Positions 43,882-53,545 of a DNA stretch of 64,000 nt are shown here, piece by piece. The translations under genes and the position numbers were made by a program. Under the pieces are notes generated by a model. It searched no databases. It saw only the letters and a list, made by a program, of their open reading frames with translations, and was not told the origin of the DNA. This DNA comes from Bordetella parapertussis (GTDB lineage Bacteria; Pseudomonadota; Gammaproteobacteria; Burkholderiales; Burkholderiaceae_A), in the NCBI GenBank assembly GCA_945862305.1, contig CAMAXF010000008.1, forward strand, positions 1-64,000, given 5' to 3'. How positions within the stretch are numbered: position 1 is the first letter of the stretch; the number at the start of each line of letters is the position of its first letter.

Positions 43882-45348
43882 ATGAAGATCTCGCTCACCA
43901 CCAAGCTTGGCCAGCAGCTGAGCCTCACACCGCAGCTTCAGCAGGCCATTCGCCTGCTGGCGCTCTCGAACCTGGAGCTGCGCCAGGAACTCGAACGCTT
44001 CACCCAGGACAACCCGCTGCTCGAGATCGACGACCTTCGCCCCGATGGCGAGAGCAGCAGCGAGACCCCGACCGAGCAGCAGGAGGTGGCCACGTCCGAG
44101 TCGAGTGACGGGCCCGAGTCCGGGGCCGATGGCCCGGACGATTGGCCCGCCATGGAGGGCGATGGCCTGACCGACTGGCGCGGCAGTGGCGGCGGTGAGG
44201 ACACCGACTACGAGCCCGGAGATGCCAAGCCCACGAGCCTGGCCGACCACCTTCGCGAACAGGCCGCGGGCCTGCACCTGAGTGAGCGCGACCGGGCCTG
44301 GCTGGAGATTCTCATCGAGGGGCTCGACGAGGACGGCTACCTGCGGGACGACCCCGCAGACCTGGCCGAAGGCTTTGCAAGCGTCTTTGAGTCGCACCTG
44401 GGTGGGCCCCTGGAGGAGGACGAGCAGGCCGTGGGCCTGCGCCTGCTGCAGTCCCTCGACCCAGTTGGCGTGGGCGCCCGCTCCTTGGAGGAGTGCCTGC
44501 TGCTTCAGATCGAGGACTTCCTGGCCCACCACGAAGACGCACCGGAGGAGCAGGCCTGCGGCCGCCTCGCCCAGCGCCTGATTCAAGGTCACCTGGCCGA
44601 CCTCGGCAGCCTGCCCGTGACCAGCCTGGCCAAGGCCTGCGGCGAGGGCAAGGAGGATGTCTCCCAGGCGCTGGCCCTCATTCGAGGCCTCGAGCCCAAG
44701 CCCGCCGCCACCTTCCAGTCTCAGCAGGCCACCTACCTCATTCCCGATGTGCTGGTCCAACGCGACCGCCGCGGCCGATGGAGTGTTCGGCTCGCACGGC
44801 ATGCCCTGCCGCGCCTGAGCATCAATTCAGAGTACGCCAAGCTCATCAAGGACAACGGAGGCGACGGGGGCCTGCAGCAGAAGCTGCAAGAGGCCCGGTG
44901 GATGATGAAGAACATTCAGCAGCGCTCCGACACCATTCTTCGGGTCTCGCAGGCGATTGTGGCCGCCCAACAGAAGTTCTTCGAGGAGGGGCCCAAATCC
45001 ATGCGGCCCATGGTGCTGCGGGACATCGCCGAGGCCTGCGAACTGCACGAGTCGACCGTCTCGCGGGTGACCACCCAGAAGTTCATGCTCACCCCCTTGG
45101 GCTGCTTTGAATTGAAATACTTTTTCAGCAGCCACGTGGGCACGGATGACGGCGGCGCGGCCTCGGCCACGGCCTTGCGCGCCCAAATTCAAGACTGGAT
45201 CAAGGCCGAACCCGCCGAAAAACCCTTGTCGGATCAGGCCATTGCCGACCGATTTGCGGAACAGGGCGTGGTCGTGGCGCGTCGAACAGTGGCAAAGTAT
45301 CGAGAGGGGCTTCGAATCCCCAGTGCCAGCCTTCGCAAGCGGGTTTAA
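43882..45348 (+). CDS. rpoN: RNA polymerase sigma-54 factor
   Basis: 488 residues. The Gln-rich activator-interacting region I (LTTKLGQQLSLTPQLQQAIRLL region), an acidic region II (about 50-110), the core-binding region, the helix-turn-helix and the RpoN box ARRTVAKYRE near the C-terminus are all present. It directs transcription of nitrogen and other genes with enhancer-binding activators. It sits in the usual lptB-rpoN-hpf-ptsN order. Confidence 0.97.
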   Translation: MKISLTTKLGQQLSLTPQLQQAIRLLALSNLELRQELERFTQDNPLLEIDDLRPDGESSSETPTEQQEVATSESSDGPESGADGPDDWPAMEGDGLTDWRGSGGGEDTDYEPGDAKPTSLADHLREQAAGLHLSERDRAWLEILIEGLDEDGYLRDDPADLAEGFASVFESHLGGPLEEDEQAVGLRLLQSLDPVGVGARSLEECLLLQIEDFLAHHEDAPEEQACGRLAQRLIQGHLADLGSLPVTSLAKACGEGKEDVSQALALIRGLEPKPAATFQSQQATYLIPDVLVQRDRRGRWSVRLARHALPRLSINSEYAKLIKDNGGDGGLQQKLQEARWMMKNIQQRSDTILRVSQAIVAAQQKFFEEGPKSMRPMVLRDIAEACELHESTVSRVTTQKFMLTPLGCFELKYFFSSHVGTDDGGAASATALRAQIQDWIKAEPAEKPLSDQAIADRFAEQGVVVARRTVAKYREGLRIPSASLRKRV

Positions 45349-45369
45349 TCCAATCACAGGAGACGCACC

Positions 45370-45687
45370 ATGCAAGTCACGATCACCGGCCACCACCTGC
45401 CCGTCACCGACGCCATCCACAGCTACGTCGAACAGAAGCTGGCCAAGGCCTGGCGACACTTCGACCACGGCATTCAGGCCCACGTGGTGCTCTCGGTGGA
45501 GCGGTTGGACCAGAAGGCTGAAGTAACCGTGCACTTACAAGGCAAGGACCTGCATGCGGAGTCCACCCACAGCGACCTCTACGCCGCCATCGACCTGCTG
45601 GCCGACAAACTCGACCGCCAGGTCGTGCGTTACAAGGAACTGCACCAAAAGGGGGTCCACCAGACGCGGGGGGCCAGCGCGCTCTGA
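45370..45687 (+). CDS. hpf: Ribosome hibernation promoting factor
   Basis: 105 residues, short HPF form. Fold elements ITGHHLPVTDAIHSYVEQKL and DLYAAIDLLADKLDRQV. It binds the 30S decoding region in stationary phase. GGAGA precedes the ATG. Short HPF normally acts with RMF in gammaproteobacteria; rmf is not expected here. Confidence 0.93.
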   Translation: MQVTITGHHLPVTDAIHSYVEQKLAKAWRHFDHGIQAHVVLSVERLDQKAEVTVHLQGKDLHAESTHSDLYAAIDLLADKLDRQVVRYKELHQKGVHQTRGASAL

Positions 45688-45721
45688 TTGCCGCAGCGCA
45701 GCAAATCTGGTGAAACCGGCC

Positions 45722-45727
45722 TATAAT
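45722..45727 (+). promoter_or_regulatory. Consensus -10 box before ptsN
   Basis: A perfect TATAAT ends eight bases before the ptsN ATG. It suggests that ptsN-hprK-rapZ has its own promoter and a leaderless or near-leaderless mRNA. Confidence 0.55.
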
Positions 45728-45735
45728 TTGGCCTC

Positions 45736-46200
45736 ATGAACCGGATCTGCAAGCTCCTCGCCGTCGACAACATCCAACTGGATGTCGACGCCTCTAGCAA
45801 GAAGCGCGTCTTTGAACAGGCGGGTCTGCTGTTTGAAGAGCACCAGGGCATCGCGCGCAGCAAGGTCTTCGACTCCTTGTTCGCCCGCGAACGCCTTGGT
45901 TCCACCGGGCTTGGCGACGGCATCGCCATTCCACATGGCCGCATCAAGGGCCTGGAAGATGCCGTGGCGGCCGTGTTCCGGCTGGCCAGCCCCATCCCCT
46001 TCGATGCACCCGATGGTCAGCCTGTCTCGGTGCTGATCTTCCTGCTCGTGCCAGAGCAGGCCACCCAGCAGCACCTGGAACTCCTCTCCGAGGTGGCCGA
46101 GATGCTCTCGGACACCGGCCTGCGAGAGGCCCTGCTCAGCAGCCAAGATCCGCAGGCACTTCACCAGGCCCTGTGCGCCTGGCGTTCGGCCGGGGGCTGA
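45736..46200 (+). CDS. ptsN: Nitrogen PTS EIIA protein PtsN
   Basis: 154 residues, PTS EIIA type-2 domain. The phosphorylated His is in GLGDGIAIPHGRIKG. It is a regulatory phosphoprotein, not a sugar transporter. It is followed by hprK and rapZ, the usual betaproteobacterial arrangement. Confidence 0.95.
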   Translation: MNRICKLLAVDNIQLDVDASSKKRVFEQAGLLFEEHQGIARSKVFDSLFARERLGSTGLGDGIAIPHGRIKGLEDAVAAVFRLASPIPFDAPDGQPVSVLIFLLVPEQATQQHLELLSEVAEMLSDTGLREALLSSQDPQALHQALCAWRSAGG

Positions 46201-46212
46201 CAGGCCCCAGCC

Positions 46213-47139
46213 ATGCTCAACGTCGCAGCGTTCTTCGAGTCCTACCGAGAACTCCTGCGGCTGACCTGGGTCACGGGCAGCGTGGGCGCAGACCGCCACA
46301 TCTCCGGCCCATCATTTGAGAGTGCCGACCTGGTTGGGCACCTCAACCTGATTCACCCCAATCGCATTCAGGTGCTCGGCGCAGCCGAGGTCGACTACTA
46401 CAACCGGCTCGATCCACAGCGCCGCTCCTACCTCACCGCCGAACTGCTCTCGGGGCGCCCGCCCGCACTGGTCATCGCAGACGGCCAAGTGCCGCCGGCC
46501 CAACTCTTCGATGCCTGCGATCGTGATGGCACACCGCTGATGCGAAGCAGCCTAAAGGCGGCTCGACTCATCGACCTCACCCGCATTCAGTTGAGCAAGA
46601 CCCTTGCACCGAGCACGTCCCTGCACGGGGTCTTCATGGATGTGCTGAGCATTGGCGTCCTTATCTGCGGGGAATCGGGTCTGGGCAAAAGCGAGCTGGC
46701 CTTGGAACTCATCACCCGCGGCCATGGCCTGGTGGCCGACGATGTGGTGGAGTTCGCACGCATCGCCCCCGACACCGTTGAAGGCAAGTGCCCTGCGCTG
46801 CTGCAGAACCTGCTCGAGGTTCGTGGCCTGGGCCTGCTCGACATCAAGGCCATTTTTGGTGAGACCAGCGTTCGACGACGCCTTCGTCTGCGGCTGATTG
46901 TGCAGCTTGTGCGCCGGTCTGCCATCGACGAATACGAGCGGCTGCCGCTGGAGGCCCTCAATGAGGAGGTGCTCGGGCTGCCCATCCGCAAGGTGGTCAT
47001 TCCGGTTGCAGCGGGCCGCAACCTGGCGGTGCTGGTCGAGGCCGCCGTTCGCAACACGGTGCTTCAGCTGCGGGGTGTCGACACCCTAAAGGAATTCACG
47101 GAGCGTCAGCAGGCTGCCATGCGGCAGGCCGCCCCATGA
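46213..47139 (+). CDS. hprK: HPr kinase/phosphorylase
   Basis: 308 residues. P-loop [14 protein letters not shown] in the C-terminal kinase domain, followed by DDVVEFARI and the [13 protein letters not shown] signature. It phosphorylates and dephosphorylates HPr on serine. ptsH is not in the window. It overlaps rapZ by four bases. Confidence 0.95.
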   Translation: MLNVAAFFESYRELLRLTWVTGSVGADRHISGPSFESADLVGHLNLIHPNRIQVLGAAEVDYYNRLDPQRRSYLTAELLSGRPPALVIADGQVPPAQLFDACDRDGTPLMRSSLKAARLIDLTRIQLSKTLAPSTSLHGVFMDVLSIGVLICGESGLGKSELALELITRGHGLVADDVVEFARIAPDTVEGKCPALLQNLLEVRGLGLLDIKAIFGETSVRRRLRLRLIVQLVRRSAIDEYERLPLEALNEEVLGLPIRKVVIPVAAGRNLAVLVEAAVRNTVLQLRGVDTLKEFTERQQAAMRQAAP

Positions 47140-48029
47140 CCACGACCAGTCCATCCTCCAAGCTCGTGCTGCTGACAGGGCTTTCGGGCTCGGGGAAGTC
47201 TGTTGTCCTGAAGGCCCTCGAGGACACCGGCTACTTCTGCGTGGACAACCTGCCCATCGGACTGCTCGAGGGCCTGGTGCAGACCCTTCGTGGGCAAGGC
47301 CACCAGCGCATGGCCGTGGCCGCCGACGCCCGTGGTGCGGTGGATGCGGGTGCACTGGGCGGCACGCTCGACGCCATTCGTGCATCGGGGGTTGATCTCA
47401 CCGTGCTCTTTCTCACCGCACGGTCGGACATTCTCGTGCAGCGCTACTCAGAGACCCGGCGACGACATCCACTGAGCCTCACCGCCGACCAGGGCCTCAC
47501 CGACGGCCGCTCGCTAGCAGAGTGCATTGAGGCCGAGCGGGAACTGCTCGCCGACTATGCAACCCTTGGCACGGCCTTCGACACGAGCGACCTCGGTCCT
47601 TCGGGGCTGCGGGCCTGGGTGCGGGAACTGCTCTCACTCAAGGCCTCCCCCTTGACACTCCTGTTCCAGTCATTCGCCTACAAGGAGGGTGTGCCCCTGG
47701 ATGCCGACCTGGTCTTCGATGTGCGCTGCCTGCCCAACCCCTTCTATGACAACGCCCTGCGCGGCCTCACGGGCAAGGACACGAAGGTCATCCGATTCTT
47801 AGAGGACAAGCCGAGCGTGGGCATGATGGTCACCGACATCCAGGGCTTTCTGGAGCGCTGGCTGCCGCATTATCAGACCGAGCACCGCAGTTACCTGACG
47901 GTCGCACTCGGCTGCACCGGGGGGCAACACCGGTCGGTCTACTGTGCCGAAGCCTTGGCGAAGCACTTCTCGGGGGCCTGGCCGGTCATGGTTCGACACC
48001 GCTCCCTGATTCGACGCGGTCTCGACTAA
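47136..48029 (+). CDS. rapZ: RNase adapter protein RapZ
   Basis: 297 residues. Walker [15 protein letters not shown], then [11 protein letters not shown] and the C-terminal RNA-binding part with [15 protein letters not shown] [14 protein letters not shown] and [11 protein letters not shown]. In E. coli it directs RNase E to small RNA GlmZ; the target in this organism is unknown. The last 44 bases overlap convergent mutY. Confidence 0.95.
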   Translation: MTTTSPSSKLVLLTGLSGSGKSVVLKALEDTGYFCVDNLPIGLLEGLVQTLRGQGHQRMAVAADARGAVDAGALGGTLDAIRASGVDLTVLFLTARSDILVQRYSETRRRHPLSLTADQGLTDGRSLAECIEAERELLADYATLGTAFDTSDLGPSGLRAWVRELLSLKASPLTLLFQSFAYKEGVPLDADLVFDVRCLPNPFYDNALRGLTGKDTKVIRFLEDKPSVGMMVTDIQGFLERWLPHYQTEHRSYLTVALGCTGGQHRSVYCAEALAKHFSGAWPVMVRHRSLIRRGLD

Positions 48030-49038
48030 GGCCCAACACACGCCGCACCGGCGTGGGCAGCCCGCGTGTCAGCGCCTCGGCCACAGGCACCCACTGCAGA
48101 CCCGCGCACGGAGGCCTTGCCTTGGCCGACAGCGACAAGCCCGCCCATTGAATCTCCAGGCGAAAGTGCGTGAAGTCGTGGCTGAGAGAGAGGGGTGCAT
48201 GACAGCCTTGAGGCCATGCCGTGTCCAGCGGCCACTCGGGCAGCACCCAAAGCCCACCCCAGAGGCCTTCCTCGGGCTGCCGAACCAGGCCCACGCAGCC
48301 CTTGCGCCAAACCACCAGCCAGCGGGCCTGGCGCACCGGCCGGACACGGGCCAGCCGCGGCACGGGGAAGTCGGAGACTCGCCCCCGGCGATGGCTCTCA
48401 CAGTGCCCCGACACGGGGCAGGCCTCACAGCGCGGCTGTCGCGGCAGGCAGACCAGTGCCCCGAGGTCCATGATGGCCTGGGTGTAGGCGGGCATGTCGG
48501 CCTCTGGCAGGCGAGCCTCGGCCTCCTGCCAGAGGTGATTGGCCAGAGCCTGACTGGCCCAGGGCTGGGGCGCGCAGACTTGCCGCGCAAGGACCCGACG
48601 AACATTGCCATCGAGAATCGCCACCCGCTCCCCAAACACCACTGCGCAAATGGCTGCAGCCGTGGAGCGGCCCACCCCGGGCAGCTGCTGCCATGCCTCT
48701 GCATGGGCGGGAAAGCCACCGGCCTCCACGAGCTGCTGGGCCGCCCGATGCAGATTGCGTGCACGGGCGTAATAGCCCAGCCCACTCCAGGCCGAGAGCA
48801 CGTCATCCAACGGGGCTGCCGCGAGTGCCGCGCAGTCTGGGAACCTCGCCAGGAAACGATCGAAGTAAGGACGCATGGTGGCCAGCTGCGTCTGCTGAAG
48901 CATGATCTCGGAGAGCCAGACTCGATAGGGGTCCGGCGACTGACCCGGTGCCGGGTGCCAGGGCAGGCCGGCGCGCCCATGCTGGGCAGCCCAGGCCATG
49001 AGCTGGCTGGAAAAGCGCGAGACCGACCGACGGCTCAT
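47986..49038 (-). CDS. mutY: Adenine DNA glycosylase
   Basis: 350 residues. The helix-hairpin-helix LPGVGRSTAAAI and catalytic Asp region (MDLGALVC), a [4Fe-4S] loop of the form C-X6-C-X2-C-X5-C (CLPRQPRCEACPVSGHC), and a C-terminal Nudix-like domain. It removes adenine opposite 8-oxoguanine. It overlaps mutM by four bases, and the mutM-mutY pair forms an oxidised-guanine repair operon. Confidence 0.95.
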   Translation of the reverse strand: MSRRSVSRFSSQLMAWAAQHGRAGLPWHPAPGQSPDPYRVWLSEIMLQQTQLATMRPYFDRFLARFPDCAALAAAPLDDVLSAWSGLGYYARARNLHRAAQQLVEAGGFPAHAEAWQQLPGVGRSTAAAICAVVFGERVAILDGNVRRVLARQVCAPQPWASQALANHLWQEAEARLPEADMPAYTQAIMDLGALVCLPRQPRCEACPVSGHCESHRRGRVSDFPVPRLARVRPVRQARWLVVWRKGCVGLVRQPEEGLWGGLWVLPEWPLDTAWPQGCHAPLSLSHDFTHFRLEIQWAGLSLSAKARPPCAGLQWVPVAEALTRGLPTPVRRVLGLSRDRVESGSGVEP

Positions 49039-49889
49039 CGCTGACAGGCAGGGCAGTAGAAGCTGGCCCGCTGGGCTTGGACCATGCGTCGGATGGCTTG
49101 CCCGCAGGATGGGCAGGGCTCGCCGGCCCGGTCGTAGACGCGATGTGCACCCGCATACTGCCCGGTGCCGCCATCGGCATGTCGGTAGTCGCGCAGGGTG
49201 CTGCCACCAGCCGCAATGGCCTCTTCAAGCACCGCCCGGATGGCCTGCAGCAGCTGGTGAAGTCGGGCCGCAGAGACCCGACCCGCGGGCCGGGCTGGGT
49301 GAATGCCCGCCCGATGGAGGACCTCACTTGCGTAAATGTTGCCCACGCCCACGAGAGGATCACCCTTCATGAGCCAGACCTTGATGGCCTGCCGCACGCC
49401 CTTGGCCGAACCTGCGAAGGCCTGCGGCGTCAGTGTGGCCGACAGGGGCTCCCATCCTTGGCCCGCTTGTCCCACGAGGCTGGCTGGCAAGGGACTGTCA
49501 TGGGGCGTGTGGACACCCTGCGGACGGCGGGCCAGTCGGATGTCGCCGAATCGGCGAGGGTCGACGAACCAAAGCTCACCGTGCTCCCACCAGCATCGCA
49601 GGTGGCAGTGCGCCGGCGGCGCATTCTCCACGGGCGATGGCTGCCAACGCAGCATGCCCGACATTCCAAGGTGAATCGCCAGCCAATGCTGCTCGAATGT
49701 CCAGATGAGTGTCTTGGCCCGGCGAGACAACCCCACGAGCCGTTGGCCTTCGAGGGGCTTGAGCGGCGTGATGCGGCCGGCAAAGCTTCGCAGAGGCTTG
49801 CCGCTCACGGCCAGGCGATGCAGCCGCTGGCCCACCAAGACTGGCACCAGCCCGCGGGCAATCACTTCCACCTCTGGCAGTTCGGGCAT
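49035..49889 (-). CDS. mutM: Formamidopyrimidine-DNA glycosylase
   Basis: 284 residues. The start is fixed by catalysis: after Met removal the N-terminal Pro of MPELPEVEV is the nucleophile, so ATG 49889 is used and not the in-frame ATGs at 49895 or 49907. The C-terminal zinc finger has C-X2-C...C-X2-C (CPSCGQ...CPACQR). It excises 8-oxoguanine. Confidence 0.96.
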   Translation of the reverse strand: MPELPEVEVIARGLVPVLVGQRLHRLAVSGKPLRSFAGRITPLKPLEGQRLVGLSRRAKTLIWTFEQHWLAIHLGMSGMLRWQPSPVENAPPAHCHLRCWWEHGELWFVDPRRFGDIRLARRPQGVHTPHDSPLPASLVGQAGQGWEPLSATLTPQAFAGSAKGVRQAIKVWLMKGDPLVGVGNIYASEVLHRAGIHPARPAGRVSAARLHQLLQAIRAVLEEAIAAGGSTLRDYRHADGGTGQYAGAHRVYDRAGEPCPSCGQAIRRMVQAQRASFYCPACQR

Positions 49890-49914
49890 GGCCATGGCCC
49901 CCTTCATTCTGGGT

Positions 49915-49920
49915 TACTGT
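49915..49920 (+). promoter_or_regulatory. -10-like hexamer before the TPR gene
   Basis: TACTGT ends nine bases before the first ATG of the TPR gene. Weak match, but it fits the window-wide pattern. Confidence 0.3.
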
Positions 49921-49929
49921 TGCGAGACC

Positions 49930-50904
49930 ATGATGATGCGTTATTTCATTCGCCTGGCCGCCCTTGCAATGGCTGCGTCGATCTCCTGGCCCGCCCTGGC
50001 CAAGGGGAGCTCGGCCGGTCCGCAAGAGCCCCGCATGGTCTTCCAGATTCTGGTGAGCGAACTGGCCATCCAAGAGGGTGAACTCGCCCTGGCCGCGGCC
50101 ACCTATGTCTCCTTGGCCGAAGAGACGCAGCAGGCCAACATCGCAGAGCGTGCCACCCAGGTGGCCCTGAGTGCGCGGGCACCGGCCCAGGCCCTGCGCG
50201 CGGCGAGGGTCTGGACCAAGGCGAGCAATGGACGGCTTGAGGCCCAGGACACGGTCGACACACTCGAGCTCATGCTCGGATTCACGGGCGACCTCACCCA
50301 GTCGCTGCTGGCGCGACGCGAACAAGCCCGGCGCGCCGGGCAGCTCGAACCGTTTTACGAGCGGCTCACGGGCCTGCTCAGCCGCACGCCAAACCGGGCC
50401 CAGGCCCTTGCCCTGCTGGAGACCATTGGCGCCCCGGACCTGCAGCTTGCATCGCTGAGTTACACCCGGGCCATGCTGCACGAGCAACTCGGCCGGCTCG
50501 ATGACATGGAGCGCCTGCTCCGGAGCCTGATTGCCCGCGAGCCCACGCATGCGCATGCGCTCAATGCCCTGGGCTACAGCCTGGCAGACCGTGGCGAGCG
50601 CCTCACCGAGGCCAACGAACTGATTCGAAAAGCGGTGAGCCTTGCGCCGGAGGACCCACACATTCTCGACAGCATGGGCTGGGTGCTCTTCCGCATGGGC
50701 CAGCCCAAGGAGGCGCTCACGTGGCTGGAGCGCGCCCACCGACAGCAGCCCGACGCAGAGATCTCTGCCCACCTGGGCGAAGTGCTCTGGACGCTTGGCC
50801 AGGCCGACCGGGCCAAGGCGATCTGGCGCATTGGACTGGCCAGTGACCCACACAATAAGGTGCTCGCCCAGACCCTTGAACGCCTTGGGGTTCGCATCGA
50901 GTGA
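49930..50904 (+). CDS. Exported tetratricopeptide repeat protein
   Basis: 324 residues. A signal peptide (ending PALAKGS) is followed by all-helical sequence with TPRs in the C-terminal half (ALNALGYSLADRGERLTEA, LDSMGWVLFRMGQPKEAL, LGEVLWTLGQADRAKAI). The same TPR gene precedes lolB and ispE in other Burkholderiales. Its role is unknown; it may take part in outer-membrane biogenesis. Three tandem ATGs start the frame. The stop overlaps lolB (TGATG). Confidence 0.85.
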   Translation: MMMRYFIRLAALAMAASISWPALAKGSSAGPQEPRMVFQILVSELAIQEGELALAAATYVSLAEETQQANIAERATQVALSARAPAQALRAARVWTKASNGRLEAQDTVDTLELMLGFTGDLTQSLLARREQARRAGQLEPFYERLTGLLSRTPNRAQALALLETIGAPDLQLASLSYTRAMLHEQLGRLDDMERLLRSLIAREPTHAHALNALGYSLADRGERLTEANELIRKAVSLAPEDPHILDSMGWVLFRMGQPKEALTWLERAHRQQPDAEISAHLGEVLWTLGQADRAKAIWRIGLASDPHNKVLAQTLERLGVRIE

Positions 50905-51422
50905 TGCGGCGTGTGGCCTTGGGTCTGGGGCTGGTGCTGTTGCAGGCATGTGCAAGCCTGCCCCCCGCGCAACAGGCCACGACCTCGGCCGACGACCTGC
51001 CCGCATCGGTGGGCCGCTTCGTGCTGTTCGGGCCAGGCCTCGAGAGCCCCATCCAGGGCAGATTTGAGTGGTGGCCTGCGCGCGAAGGCCCCGCCGGGCG
51101 CGAGGCCAGGCTCGCGATCACAGATCCCTGGGGTCAGCCACAGGGCCTGCTGCGCCAGACCCGTCTGCCGCAAGACTGGCAGGGCTGGTCGCTGGCTGGG
51201 CCACGCGGTGAGTCGGTGTCCACGGAGCGGGCCCGCCAATGGGCACTTGATGCACTGGGTCTACAGGGCGACCAACTGCAGACCCTCGGTGCGCTGCTCG
51301 ATGCCGTTGCGCAGCAGTTGTCACCCCCCGAGGCGGCGACATCCCGGCGCATCGAGGCCTCGCTGCCCAGCAGCCGAGGCCCCCTGGCCATTCGCATCGT
51401 GCCCGACCGGCTGCAGCCCTGA
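50904..51422 (+). CDS. lolB: Outer-membrane lipoprotein LolB
   Basis: 172 residues. Lipoprotein signal with lipobox LLQAC near residue 17. LolB receives lipoproteins from LolA and inserts them into the outer membrane. Family features include RFEWW and PWGQPQGL. ATG 50904 overlaps the TPR stop; a GTG three bases earlier is also in frame. ispE begins at its stop codon. Confidence 0.88.
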   Translation: MRRVALGLGLVLLQACASLPPAQQATTSADDLPASVGRFVLFGPGLESPIQGRFEWWPAREGPAGREARLAITDPWGQPQGLLRQTRLPQDWQGWSLAGPRGESVSTERARQWALDALGLQGDQLQTLGALLDAVAQQLSPPEAATSRRIEASLPSSRGPLAIRIVPDRLQP

Positions 51423-52324
51423 TGCAGACCTGGCTCGCCCCGGCCAAGCTCAACCTCTTTCTGCATGTGGTGGGGCGGCGTGCCGATGGCTACCACCTCC
51501 TGCAGAGCGTCTTCTGCCTCATCGACTGGTGTGACGAAATTCGCATCACGACCCATGAGCGGGGGCAGATTCATCGAGCCGAATCACTGGACTGGGCCGA
51601 AGATGACGACCTCGCCATCCGGGCCGCCCGGGCCCTCAAGGCCCACAGCAAGGCATGTGGCCTGCTCTCTGAGGCTGCTGGCGCAGAGGTCTCCATCCGA
51701 AAGGCGATCCCCAACGGGGCGGGCCTTGGTGGCGGCAGCTCCGATGCGGCCACCACGCTGATGGCACTCAACGCCCTCTGGGGCCTCCACCTCCCCCGCG
51801 AGACCCTCGCCGAGATTGGCCTCACCCTTGGGGCGGATGTGCCCTTCTTCCTGCACGGCCAGGCAGCCTTGGTGGGTGGGATCGGTGAATCGATGCAGAG
51901 CCTGCAGCCCGCAGCCCAATGGTTTGTCGTGGTCGTGCCACTGCAGGTGGTGCCCACGGCCCTGATTTTCCGCGACCCCAGCCTGGTTCGAGACACGGTG
52001 CCCATGCCACCAAGCGAGCTTCAGCTGGCCTGCAAGGATGCGCGCTGGACTGAGGGTCGGAACGACCTCGAGCCCGTGGCCTGTCGCCAGTTCCCTGCGG
52101 TGGCCCAGTGGCGAGACCAGCTGGCGCGCGTCGCCACGGGCCTCGGACTGCCCCCGGCCGCCGTGCGCATGAGCGGCAGCGGGGGGGCCTGCTTCGTGAG
52201 TTGCCGGCATCACGAGGAGGCCCAGACCTTGGCCCAAACCCTGGTGACACAAGGCTTGGCAGCGGATCGGGTTCGCGTCTGCAGGGCCCTGGCTCGGCAT
52301 CCGGCGTCTGAACAGTTACCATAA
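51422..52324 (+). CDS. ispE: 4-diphosphocytidyl-2-C-methyl-D-erythritol kinase
   Basis: 300 residues, GHMP kinase. N-terminal APAKLNLFLHVVGRRADGYH, ATP loop PNGAGLGGGSSDAA and C-terminal MSGSGGACF. It phosphorylates CDP-methylerythritol in the MEP isoprenoid pathway. A tRNA-Gln follows. Confidence 0.96.
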   Translation: MQTWLAPAKLNLFLHVVGRRADGYHLLQSVFCLIDWCDEIRITTHERGQIHRAESLDWAEDDDLAIRAARALKAHSKACGLLSEAAGAEVSIRKAIPNGAGLGGGSSDAATTLMALNALWGLHLPRETLAEIGLTLGADVPFFLHGQAALVGGIGESMQSLQPAAQWFVVVVPLQVVPTALIFRDPSLVRDTVPMPPSELQLACKDARWTEGRNDLEPVACRQFPAVAQWRDQLARVATGLGLPPAAVRMSGSGGACFVSCRHHEEAQTLAQTLVTQGLAADRVRVCRALARHPASEQLP

Positions 52325-52325
52325 T
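52320..52325 (+). promoter_or_regulatory. -10 box of tRNA-Gln
   Basis: CATAAT lies 16 bases before the mature 5' end of the tRNA and overlaps the ispE stop. No convincing -35 is seen. Confidence 0.35.
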
Positions 52326-52341
52326 GGCTTGTTGCAAACGC

Positions 52342-52418
52342 TGGGGAGTCGCCAAGTTGGTCAAGGCACCGGATTTTGATTCCGGCATGCGAGGGTTCGA
52401 GTCCTTCCTCCCCAGCCA
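52342..52418 (+). tRNA. tRNA-Gln (anticodon TTG)
   Basis: A 77-base cloverleaf: acceptor TGGGGAG/CTCCCCA, anticodon loop TTTTGAT with anticodon TTG, T arm containing GTTCGAGTC, discriminator G and encoded CCA. It sits between ispE and prs, its usual place in Burkholderiales. Confidence 0.95.
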
Positions 52419-52457
52419 CTGGCCTTCGGCGGCCGCTTGATTGGAACCACACTGAGC

Positions 52458-53435
52458 ATGGCGGATCGACTCCCGGTTGGAAACGGATCACCCGACGGCA
52501 TCATGCTGTTCACGGGCAATGCAAACCCCCGGCTTGCAGCAGAGGTGGCGCGCCACCTCTCCATCCCACTGGGCCGCTCGGCCATCGGACGCTTCTCAGA
52601 CGGTGAGGCCACCGTTGAGATTCTCGAGCATGTGCGTGGCCGCGACGTCTTCATTCTTCAGCCCACCTGCTCGCCCGCAAACGACCACCTCATGGAAGTG
52701 ATGCTGATGGCCGACGCTCTTCGGCGCGCCTCGGCCAGCCGAATCACCGCAGCCATTCCTTATTTCGGATACGCCCGTCAGGATCGCCGTGTTCGGTCGG
52801 CGCGCGTGCCCATCAGTGCCAAGGTGATCGCCAACATGCTGCAGTCGGTGGGCGTGGATCGCCTGCTCACCATGGACCTCCACTCTGACCAGATCCAGGG
52901 CTTCTTTGACATCCCCGTGGACAACATCTACGCGGCGCCCATCATCCTGGCCGATGTCTGGAAGCACGACTACCCGAGCCCCATGGTGGTCTCGCCCGAT
53001 GTGGGTGGTGTGGTGCGGGCCCGCGCCTTTGCCAAGGAGCTCGACACCGACCTGGCCATCATTGACAAGCGCCGCCCCAAGGCCAATGTCTCCGAGGTGA
53101 TGAACATCATCGGCGATGTCAGTGGTCGAACCTGCCTGATCATGGACGACATGGTCGACACCGCCGGCACCCTCACCAAGGCTGCAGATGCCCTGAAGGC
53201 CGAGGGCGCGCTCAAGGTCATTGCCTATTGCACCCACCCCGTCTTGTCCGGCGGGGCGGTCAAGCGCATCACCGAGTCCTCGCTCGATGAACTGGTGGTC
53301 ACCGACACCATTCCGCTCAGCCAAGAGGCAGCCCAGTGCGGCCGCATTCGCGCAATCACCTGCGCAGGCCTCATGGCCGAGACCATGATTCGAATCGCAA
53401 AGTCCGATTCGGTCAGTTCGCTCTTCCTGGCCTAG
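52458..53435 (+). CDS. prs: Ribose-phosphate pyrophosphokinase
   Basis: 325 residues. It makes PRPP from ribose 5-phosphate and ATP, feeding purine, pyrimidine, histidine and NAD synthesis. Motifs: [33 protein letters not shown] and the PRPP loop [14 protein letters not shown] 52458 gives the usual extended betaproteobacterial N-terminus; ATG 52503 (MLFTGNANP) is the alternative. It may be co-transcribed with tRNA-Gln. Confidence 0.95.
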   Translation: MADRLPVGNGSPDGIMLFTGNANPRLAAEVARHLSIPLGRSAIGRFSDGEATVEILEHVRGRDVFILQPTCSPANDHLMEVMLMADALRRASASRITAAIPYFGYARQDRRVRSARVPISAKVIANMLQSVGVDRLLTMDLHSDQIQGFFDIPVDNIYAAPIILADVWKHDYPSPMVVSPDVGGVVRARAFAKELDTDLAIIDKRRPKANVSEVMNIIGDVSGRTCLIMDDMVDTAGTLTKAADALKAEGALKVIAYCTHPVLSGGAVKRITESSLDELVVTDTIPLSQEAAQCGRIRAITCAGLMAETMIRIAKSDSVSSLFLA

Positions 53436-53446
53436 CTCCCCGAACT

Positions 53447-53476
53447 TGGCGGCCCATTGAGCCCACTGCTACACTA
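53447..53476 (+). promoter_or_regulatory. Promoter of rplY
   Basis: TTGGCG (53447-53452) and TACACT (53471-53476) are 18 bases apart. A leader of about 60 bases follows, with GCGGAG before the ATG, in contrast to the leaderless-type units. Confidence 0.5.
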
Positions 53477-53545
53477 GCGGGCTTTCCCTCTGAGGCTGGT
53501 CGCGGCCCAGGGGCCTGTTCACCACATTTAGAAGCGGAGTGCATT

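Noticed and set aside
43882..45348. Sigma-54 promoter near rpoN or ptsN
   Set aside because: I saw no GG-N10-GC element of the TGGCAC-N5-TTGC type upstream of these genes.
49576..51006. 476-codon frame on the minus strand
   Set aside because: Opposite the TPR gene and mutM region; no coherent domain, explained by codon bias.
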